Shown here: piece by piece, positions 49,036 to 60,870 of the stretch
Position numbering within the stretch: position 1 is the first letter of the stretch
Layout: every line of letters begins with the position of its first letter
From: Acanthochromis polyacanthus
Lineage: Eukaryota > Chordata > Actinopteri > Pomacentridae
Length of the DNA: 64,000 nucleotides
Assembly (NCBI RefSeq): GCF_021347895.1
Contig: NC_067121.1
Span: 34,025,974 to 34,089,973, forward strand
Reading direction: 5' to 3'
Made by a program: the position numbers and the translations under genes
The notes under the pieces: generated by a model
Databases searched by the model: none
Seen by the model: only the letters and a program-made list of their open reading frames with translations
What the model was told of the DNA's origin: nothing

Positions 49036-50760
49036 GGACATTTTTAAAAGTTGGTGGGGTCTCCTCACGTCTTTGGTTTATATTGCTTTAATTGAGGCAG
49101 GTTTGTAACATTCAGTCTTCCCAGTACAAGCCCAAAGTGAGGTTTGTGTTTTTTATATATGCTGCATTCCCTGCTTATCCTAATATATTTGGACTTGAAT
49201 TATAATTGTGCCGCCTGTGTTGCTGTAAATAGGACAGTAACCTGTACACTGGTCTGCTATATTTTTTTGAGCTCATTATTTTTTTTAGATATCACTACGA
49301 CAGATTTTTCAGTATGCTATTGTAGCAGTATAATTTAAACTGGTTGTACTTTTGGTACCTGGCTATAGCAGGTACTTTCTTGCTCCGTAAAAAGTCTCTA
49401 CATTGATGAATCTGTTGAGTGGTCGCTGTGTGTAATCATTCCTTCAACAGCCAATAATACCTTGACATGAGAAGCACACTGGACATGCACACTTTGAACT
49501 GACATCTTGCACTTTGGTTTTAGAGCCTGCTGCCATTACGTTAATTACATCCAGTAACTTCACAGAAAATCCATTCATTTCACAAAACATGGATTCTTAG
49601 CTATACATGGGTCATTCTTGTTACCTGAAGCCTATGATCATGCTTTTTCAAAAACATGTTACAGAAAATATCGTTACATCTAATGTCTACAGTGTATTTC
49701 TGAAATGCATTCCCTGATTCCCCTTTTGACGCTCTGCTGTAATACTTGACTTACTATTTGAATACTTTGCTTGTCGTTTGCATATTACATATTTGCATAA
49801 AGGCTGACAGTACTAAGAAGCAGTAACCACATCAAAATCATACAGACGTCAGAATTGCCTACATGCTCATGAATTAAGTCAGTATTTTTATATCTCTTTT
49901 GTCTTAATAGGTATAGGGTGTGACCTCATGGTTTTTATGTAGACACACTAGTTCAGATAACTGATGGGGGCCCAAGTACTGTATACGTAGCAAAGGATTC
50001 AAATCCAAAGAAAATGACTACTTTGTCAACTTACATTATGATTTATAGCACAAACATTATACTTTCTTATCAGTTCATGTATTTATTAGTTACTTCCTAC
50101 ATAGCTGTGTTTGCAAGAAGAGAACCTCCACACTCTGAAGTACTTTTTAGCTGAAATACAAAGGGTGAAGTGGGATTTGAGTTTAGTTCCTTAGAAATGT
50201 CTGGACAAAGGTTAGATGACCAGAAACTTGTCAAAGCAGTGTGCATCACTTTGTTTCGTCATCCTGTTAGTCATGAGAAGCTAATGCGACATGTGTCATG
50301 CTGTGGGGAAATGTCCATAACACGTAGTGTCTTCCTTTGCCGATGTTTTTAATGTGTTTTTTTTTCCTGTTTGAAAGAAATTCTCATTTGCACAATTGTG
50401 TCACTGGAAACCAGTAAAAGATTTGCCTTTATGACCGTGTATGCAGACAGTTATTTCAGTGTGCTGTAAAGAACCCGGCTGATTACGATCTCTGTTTATT
50501 CTTAATCCATGTGAGCCAAGGCAAAGTGGCTGTGAAGTTAATCTTCAGAAATACCTCTAAGATAAAGTGCCACAAAATAATACCACAAATCAGCTACAAT
50601 TTTATGGCAATTTAATATCGCAACATCAGAATGCCATGGTAGTATCAATTTAACATCCATGTAGGTAAAACAATGCACAAGACACTTTAGGTTTTTGGGC
50701 AAACTAAAAAGCTTTATCTCCTACATGGTTTGAGTCCTAATAAACAAATCTAAGACGCCA
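49036..50760 (+). other. homez 3' UTR and flank
   Basis: AT-rich with no coding signal. CTAATAAACA at 50737-50746 is a possible distal poly(A) signal, but the true end is not determinable. The tail of rnf212b converges from the other side. Confidence 0.4.
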
Positions 50761-51148
50761 TAACTAACAAACTTGTTCCCAATAATGTGACAAATCAATG
50801 TCTAGGAGACTGTACTGGCAGCCCAGCCATAAACTGGAGCTGGAAAACATTAGGAGTCTGCGTTCTGAGGGAGACAGAAATGCACTGACTCGGTTACCTG
50901 AGAAAATCTTCCCATCAAGAACATTTAGAAATGTGATACAATGCTTCATGGCAGAGGTTATTCAGAAAGCATTTCTCACCTTGTAGGAGTGCTGAAGGAT
51001 GTGGGTGTTCCTTTTCAAAACAGAGAAGGATTTTGATTGAGGATGGCATGCATTCAGTTTCTAATTTGATGAAGCAAATTATCCAGTTTAATTGCAGCCG
51101 CGATGGCAGAGCTGCAAGAGCTTGAACGCAGTCACACTCACTGTATTC

Positions 51149-51193
51149 ATGAAGAGAACTGTGGCTGGAAATAGAGATAGCTGATCCAGGAGT
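51149..51193 (-). other. Possible 3' exon of rnf212b
   Basis: After a good acceptor (TTTCTCCAG) the minus strand reads TPGSAISISSHSSLHEYS up to a GTGAGT-like donor. The Ser/Thr-rich composition fits the tail of RNF212-type proteins. However, the frame does not match the phase-1 donor of the preceding exon, so the link is unproven. Confidence 0.3.
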
Positions 51194-52144
51194 CTGGAGA
51201 AACAGCAACAGAGGAAAGTGTTTTCTGTATTTCATGGAGAAATCACGTCCAATCGAATGTATTTGTACATTTCTGTGTAATGTATGTTAGACAAAAATCT
51301 TTACTCGACGTTTGGAATTTAATACTTAATTCTATCAGCATGTGAACTACACATGAGCCAAGTAAAGGGAGATGTGGCTACTCATAATAACACAAAAGCT
51401 CCTGATGTTGACAGGATGACCATTTTTGCCACGTCTCTTATTTTTCTGCATCGTTGTCATCATGTATCGTGTAAAATTAGCCCATTACTGAAGTATGATT
51501 AATGCATGAGAGTGATTCATCACTAATTCACTATAGTAACAGCTTACATGCTGTTTTAGACATCATCACTGACGCATGGCGGCCAAATATAAACTTTATT
51601 CCCTTTAATGAGAAGATCAGAAAAATTTCTTTCTTGATACCACCTGATGTAAAAAAAACAACAAAAAAACAAAACCCCAAAAACACAGACCAATGCTAGC
51701 CCTCCTTATTTTCATTTGTTTCCTCATCCTTTACATATTCTTATTTGCAGGAATATTGATAAATATCTAAATGAAGTGTTTTCTAAATGTTTGATTTGTC
51801 ACTTCTGACTGAAAAACTGAGCTCCTCTTAAAGTTACAGTGTAGTTTCCACACTACATCATTAAGGATCTGGTCTACAAATATGTAATTCTGACTGAGCT
51901 AGAGAATTTGTCTCATTGGACAACGTTCATCAGTGGATGGAGTAACTTAGTTGTTCACAGTGATACAATCTTTAAGCCATCAAAGACAACACTGTCCAGG
52001 AAACCCCTCTGAAATCTAGTTGAGTGTAACTGAAGTTAAGGTTTCAGTGGCAAAGGATTTAAAAGTTACCAAACAAGTACATATACATATATTTATTTGG
52101 GGGAAAAATCATCTTGGTTTCTAAATCATGACATCAATTTAGCT

Positions 52145-53688
52145 TTACTTGAAGTGAATATTAGTGAGAGACTTACATGCAGGTTGAGAGTAGGACCTCT
52201 GTCTCTGGCCCACCTGTGAGACTCTGCTGAGCCTATATGACTGAGACCCAGATAGAATATTTGAGTGTTTATGTGATTTAAAGAATGAAATCAACTGGAA
52301 GATGACAACATACTGTAACGCATACCTCACAGGTCTTTGACGAGGGGTAACTGGTAAAAAAAACAAACAAAAAAAAACAAGCACAAGCGCATCATCAACT
52401 TCAGTCAAATCATATAAAACTAAACACCAACATTGAAAACTGCAACAATTCGACTACAATCACTGAGGCTACCTGGGGGGTGACGGCCACAGGGAGGGAC
52501 ATCCTCTGAGTGCTGGGAGTCAACAAATTGAATAGTTTTAAAATCGATACAATGAAGTTTGGTCTCAAACATATGTAAATGGCTTTTACCCTTCAGTTTG
52601 AAACTGTCCTGGAGAAACCTGTGGCACAGAAAGTGAGCAGACTAAATTAGCTTTGTAACTTATTACATGACATTGACAATTTTGGCAGTGTGAACTTTTT
52701 CTTTTATATACTTTTCAAACACTTACCCTCCTCTGAGAAAGTGGCTTTTTTAACTCCGCAGTTTCTCGTCTGAGCTCTGAAAGCTGCTTCTTTAAGTCAG
52801 CGTTCTCTCTCTTCAGCTCTGAGAGTTGCCTTGCGGTAAAAAGACGAGGGAGGAAAGGTGTTGGGATTTTATTTACACAGCTACAGAGGAGCAGTAACAG
52901 ATATTAAAGTCACCTGTAAGCCTGCTCGGTGACTTCCTTCAGACGCCTTTCCAGTTCAGCAGACTTGCGCTTAAAGTGCGCTGTGACTCCCTCCATCTGT
53001 GTCTGCTGAAAAACCGCAATCTGAGGAGCATCAAGACATCACTATTAAAGATTATTTCAGTGAAAATAAAAATTCATAAGTCACCTTTGGTCGCTGGGTA
53101 ACAGCTCAGACATTTCTGAATATAACAGCACAGCAACATTAAAGTAATAGATTTCATTCTGCTATAAGGCACGTGGACTTGATGGTGTTTAATGTCCTGC
53201 TACAACAGGTAAAAAGGACAGACCTGTGATACATGTCCCAGCTCTGACTGGATGAGCTTCACAGGGTCCTTGAAAAACACTTTCTCCTGTGGCTTCATCT
53301 GAAATAGAAATTTGTCCAGGTATAAAATGCTGGCTGTGAAGTCAGGTCACACTCCGTTGGTGGCGTCCTGCAGTAATTTACTGTGAATATGACAGCCTCA
53401 CCAACCTCATCAGTGATGGCCAGATAACTGCAGCTGGCTCCACATATGCTGCACTGCTCTGAGGGAAAAGGAAAAATCACACGAGGAGCCTGAAACTTTC
53501 TGTAACACCAGCTCAAATTTGAAAGAGAATTCTCGTCATGATTTGGAAGCAAAACAATTGAGTACTGTGGATAATGAAAGTCTCTTACTAGATTTAATAC
53601 ACACTTCACAGCAGATGTGGCCACAGCTGGATACAGCAAACTTTGACGCTGACTTCGTGAAGCACTGGTTACAATGGAACCAGTCCAT
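52145..53688 (-). CDS. rnf212b: RING finger protein 212B (meiotic crossover E3 ligase)
   Basis: Zip3/RNF212-family SUMO/ubiquitin ligase acting on meiotic chromosome axes to stabilise crossover intermediates. Exons (minus): 53589-53688, 53406-53458, 53224-53298, 52914-53020, 52727-52829, 52590-52618, 52473-52512 and 52145-52240, joining in frame to 200 residues. The N-terminus [10 protein letters not shown]...[10 protein letters not shown] and [17 protein letters not shown] forms the RING with all Cys/His ligands. [20 protein letters not shown] is the family-specific segment after it. Then comes a coiled coil (residues about 85-150; [18 protein letters not shown]) and a Ser/Arg/Gln-rich tail ([12 protein letters not shown]). 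Mammalian RNF212B is nearer 300 residues. The stop at 52145 is reached only by reading through a good donor (GCAT|GTAAGT), so the true 3' end may lie further left. Confidence 0.88.
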
Positions 53689-53712
53689 TTTTAGTCCTTT
53701 GTGATTTCTTGA

Positions 53713-55484
53713 CTGCAAGGGAACACAAGATACAATACACAAATGTGATTATGTCAGATTCAGTGTTACACTACATGACAACCTAGTTTGAATTCACTTT
53801 TTAATGGTTTTGGATCATGGAACAGCAGCGCAAGACAAATTTTAAACTACAGTGTTTCCGATTTTGTAACAGCATTTTAGAATAATAATGCCCCAAGGCA
53901 CAAACCAAGGGTAATGAAGACAGATTTTTCAGTTTGTTGTCAAAGAACCGACCTGCATAGAAGTCTAACCTCCACCCACTTGAACATATTTGGATTTAAA
54001 TACAGAAGACAGGTGAAAATCTTGTGGAACGGCCTTTCAAAAATGTAGAGACTTAAAAGTAGTACATTAACACCAATATTTTTGAACTGAAGTTTTAAGA
54101 TGGAGTAGCATTTGTGGTCACACAGATGTTCTAATATTCAGGTAGAAGAATAGCCATTCTGTAGAAATTCCAGCACACATAAGGGGCATCTGGAACATCT
54201 TAATCTATTAATACTTCTACATAAATAACATTTTTTTGAGCAAATAATGTCTTTCTCACCGCAGCTTCCTCAAACTCACATATTGTAAAATCAGTACACT
54301 TTAAGTTTCATAGTTAAAGATACAACAATATCACCCATAAAATAAAATACCAGAAAAAAGTTTGAGGAGACAGATTATGTAAATGTAAGTTTTGACGAGA
54401 AATTAATTTACCAGAAATATCTAACTCTAACTTTTAGTGTCACTTTTGAGAAAAGTTACCGTCATCACAGCATCATGGCTATACGAGGGATGCAAGTGTC
54501 ACGTTTAGATGGTTGATAGGCCACATTATAGAAAGACATCCGAGGTTTGGACATTATACTCTCACTGTAAGTCATTCAGTAATCATCTTTAAAGTATTTA
54601 ATTTCAAAATGTGACAAATATATTAAAGAAGTCCTTAAAATGCACTGGACAAATGTACAGCATGCAAGTTAAAAGTCTAATTTCTACTGTTAGGGTTAGA
54701 AAAAGGTTAAATGTAGTTGACTGAGCTTGAAAATCGTATATAAGCCGTTCAACTGGTGACAAATTTCTGGCCAATTAATCCACATTCTAGTCAGGTGTGG
54801 CTTTGAAGGACAATGATCAGACAATGTGACCAGTACACATACACTCCTTTGACTATGAAAGACTACCATAAAATGCAGCTTTACTTAAATGAAATGAAGC
54901 CACAGACGACAAGAGTGAGACGAGAACGAGCTCTCGGGATGCTGGTACGTCAGTGAGAGCTCCACAACTCCACCATTCATCATCTAATAAACCATTTCTG
55001 ACAGCATGGTATGACATGATGATGGATGTGCCCAACAACATGATTCTGTCTCCAAAAATGTCTGCTAATGCCACCAAACTCTTTAGAAAGTATGAAAGAC
55101 ATGTGTTCTGTCTTAAAATTTTAATTAACTTTATGTTTTGGAAAGTTATTTTTATGTCTGATATCGGCTTCAGATGAGTTTTTACATTTTTAAAAAAATT
55201 ATTCCAACAATTCTTTTCTATTATTTCCCAGACTGAATTCAGCAAACAAATGGCTGACATATGCGCCCAAACACTCAGCTGGACACAGAAAATAAATAAT
55301 TGTACATTCAAAATTTTATGTTTATGCTAATTGTTTTAGAAAGTGTTAGCGAATTAGCTTGCTAGCTAGCTTAAAATGTGAACATTTCTGCTTGGTTTGA
55401 CTAAACACTGACAAGACATTGAAAAACAACTTTACACGTTTGCTAAAATAATTCTGTGACATTATAGAACATTATTAGCATTAC
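53713..55484. other. rnf212b first intron
   Basis: AT-rich sequence with no recognised exon or transposon. It lies between the inferred non-coding exon at 55485 and the acceptor at 53713-53714. Confidence 0.5.
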
Positions 55485-55625
55485 CTGTTGCTCTGCTCAG
55501 GAGAAACTGAAATTTGTTCTAGAGAGAAACGATATTAACCGAAGCTCAGCTCAACAGACCCGCCTCGCGCATCCGTTCTTTGATCTGATTGGCTGAGTGA
55601 CGTATGAGACTTTCGCGTTGATATC
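55485..55625 (-). promoter_or_regulatory. rnf212b promoter and non-coding first exon
   Basis: On the minus strand a leader ends at AGCAACAG|GTAATG (exon edge 55485). Just upstream are a CCAAT box (complement of GATTGG near 55588), a TGACGT-like element (GAGTGACGTATGAG near 55596) and CpG-rich sequence (CCGCCTCGCGCATCC). No TATA box is present. The link to rnf212b is inferred from position. Confidence 0.5.
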
Positions 55626-55639
55626 ACATCAAAAATATT

Positions 55640-56519
55640 TAAGGAAAAAAAAAAAAAAAAAGACTGAACCATACTTCATTTTCTAATTTTAGCGTTAACA
55701 TTTTTCTCCCACTGCTCTATCAAACCACCTTAAATTTGTCTTTTGTAATGCATTTTCTAATGCTCTTTGCATTTCAAGGTTTCACAAAGACTCTTAACTG
55801 ATTAAAATATTGAAGGAGTTTTGAAGTCCATGGGATACATTTATTAAAAGAATGTTTTTATGTTCATGTCTTTCCAAATTTCATATTATTGAAACACTTA
55901 ATAATGACTGGATATTAGTAAAATGTGAACTAAACATCTAAATCTGTAGAGTGTATCAAAAATTAATTTTGAAGTTCTGAAACTGATCCCTCCAGAGACA
56001 TGAACTGGAGTAATTTAGCTCTTAATATTGGTCCCATAAAATTAAACCATCCTCTTGAAAGGTGTAGTATTTTTGGCATACTGATGGTATATGAGTAGGA
56101 GGTGTAATTCAGAGCTCGTTTCCAGTATTTGTATTGGGCTTCATGAGTTGCAGTTTTCATTCTCTGTAAAGATGTAAGACTTGTATTTATAAGAATCCAA
56201 TATAGCTGTGCAATTATGGTTTCACATTTAATGCATTAATTCAGGATTGCACCCCAGAGGATTAGTCAATTGCTGGCTTTTAGTTGATGCACAAAATAGC
56301 TAAAGAGCCGAGTGAAACAAGACAGTAGTGATTCAGGTCAAGTGGATACAGCTTTAATGACCACAGATGTGAAATGCAAGAGACAAGCAGCCACTAAGCT
56401 TATTCAACTTAAAATAAAAAGCCAAACTGGACTGAAGGAGGCTGTTAATTAAAGAGTCTGAGGGCAGCTGAGGACAGTGGTGTTCATGTATTCCAATGTT
56501 AACTCAAGTTGTTGATATT
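55640..56519. other. Intergenic region rnf212b to ZP3-like gene 1
   Basis: Poly-A run near 55648 followed by AT-rich sequence. Short open stretches on the minus strand lack any recognisable motif. Nothing else is supported. Confidence 0.5.
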
Positions 56520-58855
56520 TCAGGAATCCTTGATGGTAATGGGCCCAAGGACTGCTTTATGTTCAACTCCACGCTTCCCTGCAAAAAGAACTTAAAGGTG
56601 AGCGCAAGGAGACCATTTTATTACAGCAGACTGTGTAAATAGATACCTGATGTCAGGCTTCTTGTCTTCCTGGACTTGCAGCTGGATTCACAGCAGGCAC
56701 ATATACTGCTGTATGTAGGGTGGTCCAGCAACTCCCAGCTGAATACAGCAACAACGGAAGAGACGGGGATAAGCTGTGATCTGTCTCCCTCTCTAATCAG
56801 GGGCCTTCTGCTTAACCACATCTAGTTTTCTTGAAACTATCATGAATTATAAATATATCTGACGTTTTAGCATTCTGCATGTTGTGTTCTTGCGATATGC
56901 AACTATATAAGCTTTAGAGAATATCAATTGACTTCTACATATAATTTTTCCCCCTTAATACATCCTTAAAGATGGGCATTTTCACTACATAACCCTTTGA
57001 TGCACAACATTGTCAAGTGGTCCAAATCCAATGGAAAAATCCATCTCTCCTGACCCACACTGCACAAAGGGTTAAGTCCCCCCCATATTTTTAACTCTAC
57101 CATTACATTCACTTGTCCAATTTAGCAGATTCTGAATAGAACAGTAAAAATGTCAGGCTTTTCTTTTGTAAGATTTACATTTGAAAGAGGTAGCCTTAAA
57201 GTTTAATGTGTTCAAAAGTAGAGCAATCATTTTTAAAATGTTAAAGACAGCTACAATTTACCAAATCTCTACAAATGTCAATTTCATGCTATAAAAGTTT
57301 CAGGCAAATAAGATGGAGCAGAAAACACTAAAACTACAATCTGAGATAGAAAGACCCACTTCTGATACAAGTTGGTAATACAGTTAAAAAAAAAAAAAAA
57401 AACTTAAAGATCTACAGTACATCTAATGCTGGATTCCTCTTGATACTAATAGCTGTGAATCAAATTGTTTAAAGACATAGCAAAGTTCTATCTTCTTACC
57501 CATGAGCTTTCACATAGTTACAGGCCTTCTTGGTGTGGTCAAGAGCATTGGGGTCCCAAGCCAGAAGGTTGCAGTGAATAAATACCTGTTGGATGCACAG
57601 TGATCCAGAATTTACAGATAATCTTGGATTTAGTTTCCCTCTCCTGAAGCCTTAAGTTTGAGAGAATGTGCACAGTTGTCAAACAGGCTTACCTCCTCTC
57701 CCAGAGCAAACCTAAAGGCTTGAAGGGACAAGTGGATCTCTGATGACTTTACTCTTGGTTCAAATCTGGAGAGTGAGGTCTTACTGTCCACAAGACACCT
57801 GTATCATTACAGCAATGAAACATTTGGGTTACTTAAATGTCTGGGCACAAATTAAATGGAAAAAAGATCTGTAGGTCAGGGATCCAGCGGTACCCCTTAT
57901 TGGCGATTATTGGGTATAGAGCGACTTCATGCTGCAGCTCTGGTGACGTGGTAGCAATGCATTCATCTAGAAGCATCAGCAAAGGCTGGTGGTGCTGCTG
58001 CTCCACACTGGCCATGATGCGAATGAAGGAGCCCAGAGAAAAACTGGTGGTTTCAGCAGGACCAGAGAAGTCATCTAGAGCACAGATAGACGTTACAGAG
58101 CCGAACGAGTTGCTGGGAGAATTTTGCCATTTCCACTGACGAAGTGTTTTCACCCACCATTCATAATTCCAATAAAGAATACAAGATCATCTTGACCGTA
58201 CGTATCAAACACTGGGTCAAAAATCCTAATTGTCCAGTCTTTAGGCCTGCGTAATAAATAAAAGATCAGTTTCAGCTGTTGTAGTGCTTAAATACATGTG
58301 TAGAACTCTGAAGTCATGAGCTCATTTGTGCAATTTTAATGTGAACTCACCTTTCATACGCACAGACGACAGGGAGGGAGAAGGAAGGCATCAGAGAGTT
58401 AGGAGGAGAGTAGTAGACCAGATCATTGGTGTACATCTGGTGATCCCCGGTAACCTAACACAGAGAGACAAGTGTCACGAACCTCTGTAGAAGTGTGACT
58501 TATTCAGACACCCATCACCCATGTCTGGGCTACTCACCAGCGTCCTGAAGTTACAATCGTCGAGACGCACGCTGAAAACAGCCTCCCGAGCCGAGACGCT
58601 GGTGGGAACGCAGGTCCCCAGCCGGAAGAGTGAAGTGTCGGCCTGCGATCTGCTGTCCGACCACACTACCGTCATGTAATCAGGCCTGCAGTCCACTTTC
58701 ATGTCTGGAAGGGACACAATGTAAGGATTCTGCTCAAATGCTCAACTTAGGTGAAAATCTTAAAAGCATCAATAATGACTCAAAACATTACCTGCATTTA
58801 CTAAACTGGCAGCCACCAGGCCCAAGAGCAGCGCGCAACACCAGAAGAAAGCCAT
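56520..58855 (-). CDS. ZP3-like zona pellucida (egg-coat) protein 1
   Basis: Structural glycoprotein of the vitelline envelope, made in oocyte or liver and polymerised through its ZP domain. Nine exons: 58792-58855, 58538-58704, 58351-58454, 58158-58246, 57894-58074, 57693-57798, 57500-57585, 56647-56738 and 56520-56578. They total 948 bases, 315 residues, in frame throughout. A signal peptide (MAFFWCCALLLGLVAASLVNA) is followed by ZP-N (MKVDCRPDYMTV, FRLGTCVPTS, LDDCNFRTLV, VVCAYERPKDW) and ZP-C with the ZP3-type HCNLLAWDP..LDHTKKACNY and CACCESSC. A basic SRKTR/GKR stretch near the end is a candidate processing site. No C-terminal transmembrane helix is seen, a frequent situation in fish ZP proteins. 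The subtype (zp3a-f) cannot be told from sequence alone. Confidence 0.88.
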
Positions 58856-58889
58856 ACTGACCGAACATGCACTACCGGCTCCAGAGGTG

Positions 58890-58901
58890 GTTTTTATTCA
58901 G
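58890..58901 (-). promoter_or_regulatory. TATA-like box of ZP3-like gene 1
   Basis: Minus-strand TGAATAAAAACC lies about 36-45 bases before the ATG at 58855. An equivalent element sits at the same distance in ZP3-like gene 2. Initiation 25-30 bases downstream would leave a very short 5' UTR, as is usual for ZP genes. Confidence 0.45.
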
Positions 58902-59589
58902 TCTGACGGAGGCACTTCAATTAAGGAAATTTATTTCACCTGGTGTGTGTTGACAGATCCAGGTGCAGCATCCATCAGTGTAATTGCAACTCATTCATTC
59001 ATACAAACTTATTTTAAACAGGTTTACTTTGTTATTATGGTCATGTAGTAAAGGGAAAAGCAGGTATGTGGTTTATGAGACTTTATATGTTGTATTAAAA
59101 TCTGATAAATGCAAAGAAATGCAAAGTCAAGGTTATAAAACAAGCTAAACAGAAAACCTCCTATTTAAGATAAGGTAAAACAAGATAGGACAGGATGAGA
59201 TTATTATTCCTGTAACCAAGCCACAGGCAGTAAATACAGGTCAAGCTGTGAGTAATGTGAGAAGTGCAGTATGTTAGTGTGCACAGTATCATCATGGTAC
59301 AACAACCTACTAAAAAGACTCATCATTACCTTCATATTTATGGGAAGAAAGCGAGATATCTCCAGGCTTCATTCTTCTTCAGAAATTACCCAAATCCTTA
59401 AATTTCACTTTCAAATCTGCTCCTGAATCTGATAAATGTGAGATCTGTGGCAATGTGACCTCCCAGTCATGTCAGGTATCAAAGACCTGAAGAAAAACAC
59501 AAGACAGTTGGGATTTATTTCGAAAAGAAAAGTAGTTGCATCGACATTTAGGTACTAAATCCTCCAAATCACATGACCCACAATGACAG

Positions 59590-59780
59590 GTACCCAAAGA
59601 CAGTGGTAGAAAGTAACAAAGTACATTTACTCCAGTGCTGTATTTAGGTGCAATTTTGAGACATTTGTACTTTGAGTGTTTCCATTTTATGCTACTTAAT
59701 GTTTCAACTCCCCCACATTTTAGAGGAAAATATTGTACTTTCTATTTTGCTGCATTTATGTGACACCTTTAAGATGAAGA
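59590..59780. mobile_element. AT-rich dispersed fish repeat fragment
   Basis: Begins AGTGGTAGAAAGTAACAAAG followed by TACATTTACTCCAGTGCTGT, a widespread teleost repeat opening. The body, with TTTGTACTTTGAGTG and AAAATATTGTACTTTCTA, matches the copy at 32130-32640. Confidence 0.55.
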
Positions 59781-60054
59781 TTTTACTAAATGGATGCTAT
59801 AACAAGCTGATGGAACAGTGTTCAAGTTTGAATCAGCGGTGTCCAACCTTTTTTTGCTTCAGATGTCTTTAAAAAAACACTGTAGTCGGGTCACTTCTTT
59901 TATTGTCTAGTTATTTTCCCCTTTAAGTTTCTCAGTTGACTTGAAATTGTAATGAGCCAATATTTCAACAAAAGTATAAGAGCAGATGTTTTTCCCCACA
60001 ATCATTTGATGAGCCCTCAGATTTATCCATGATCCTGGATATGAAGCTGTCTAA

Positions 60055-60160
60055 GATGCTTCACTATTCAATCAAACTTTATTTGTATAGCACTTTTCAT
60101 ACAAAATTTGTAGCAAAGTGCTTTACATAGAAATAAGAAGACCAAATAAATTAAAAATGA
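60055..60160 (+). mobile_element. LINE 3'-end fragment
   Basis: ACTTTATTTGTATAGCACTT followed by CAAAGTGCTTTACATAGAAA is the common 3' terminal segment of fish Rex/L2-type LINEs, also seen behind the ORF fragment at 42740-42990. Confidence 0.6.
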
Positions 60161-60870
60161 GAAACACAACCACCCCTCCACCTACAGCAAACACACTCAC
60201 ACACAAAGATATCATACATATAGAGGGACCAAACCACTACTTTTAATACAACTACAATTTGTAGCTTTTACATTGTTTTTATGCTGAAAATGTAGAAGTA
60301 TTATCTACATTATTGTATTAAATGACCCCTTTTTTCCCATATACACTTATTTTGTCTGCACTCCATTTGTAATGACTCATTGTTCATGTCTTTGTGCTTG
60401 TTTTATTTATGCTGCTAATCCAAAGAGCTGCTGGATTTCCTTTCATTGCTGTTTAATGACAAGATCTATTCCATTGTACTTTTTTTTTTTTAAAAGAGAG
60501 ATCTGAATAATTCCACTGCCTGAAAGCTAAACTGTCAGGTTTATTTGAAAATCAGCTGCCTTGACAGACAAATTGTGATTTCTTGATATAGAATTCATAC
60601 TCGTGCCTAAAGTAGTGCATACCAGCTGAAGAAAAAGTAGCATTAAATTTTGTGTGCTGGTCTTTAATGACCAACATTGTATAAAAAAAAAAAAGAAGAA
60701 AGAATTACAACAGCAGTTTCAGTGGTTTATTGAGAGATCATATATAGTTTGATACTGGTGAAGAGTCCATCAGCTTGGACTTAACATTTCCTGTGAAGAT
60801 AAAAACCCAAAACTTCATCTCATGTCCAGTGCAACACAAACTTTAAACATGTACGACCAAAAACACATAT

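Larger units (their letters stand above)
58902..60720. other. Intergenic spacer between the two ZP3-like genes
   Basis: Mostly AT-rich. It contains a 'TACTTT' dispersed repeat near 59590-59780 and a LINE 3' end near 60055-60160. No gene is supported. Confidence 0.5.

Noticed and set aside
52315..52350. Candidate rnf212b exon reading VTPRQRPVR
   Set aside because: It cannot be joined in frame to either neighbouring exon, whereas skipping it gives a continuous frame.
54853..55311. 152-codon minus-strand open frame in the rnf212b first intron
   Set aside because: No recognisable domain, high AT content and non-ATG-like context; likely chance.
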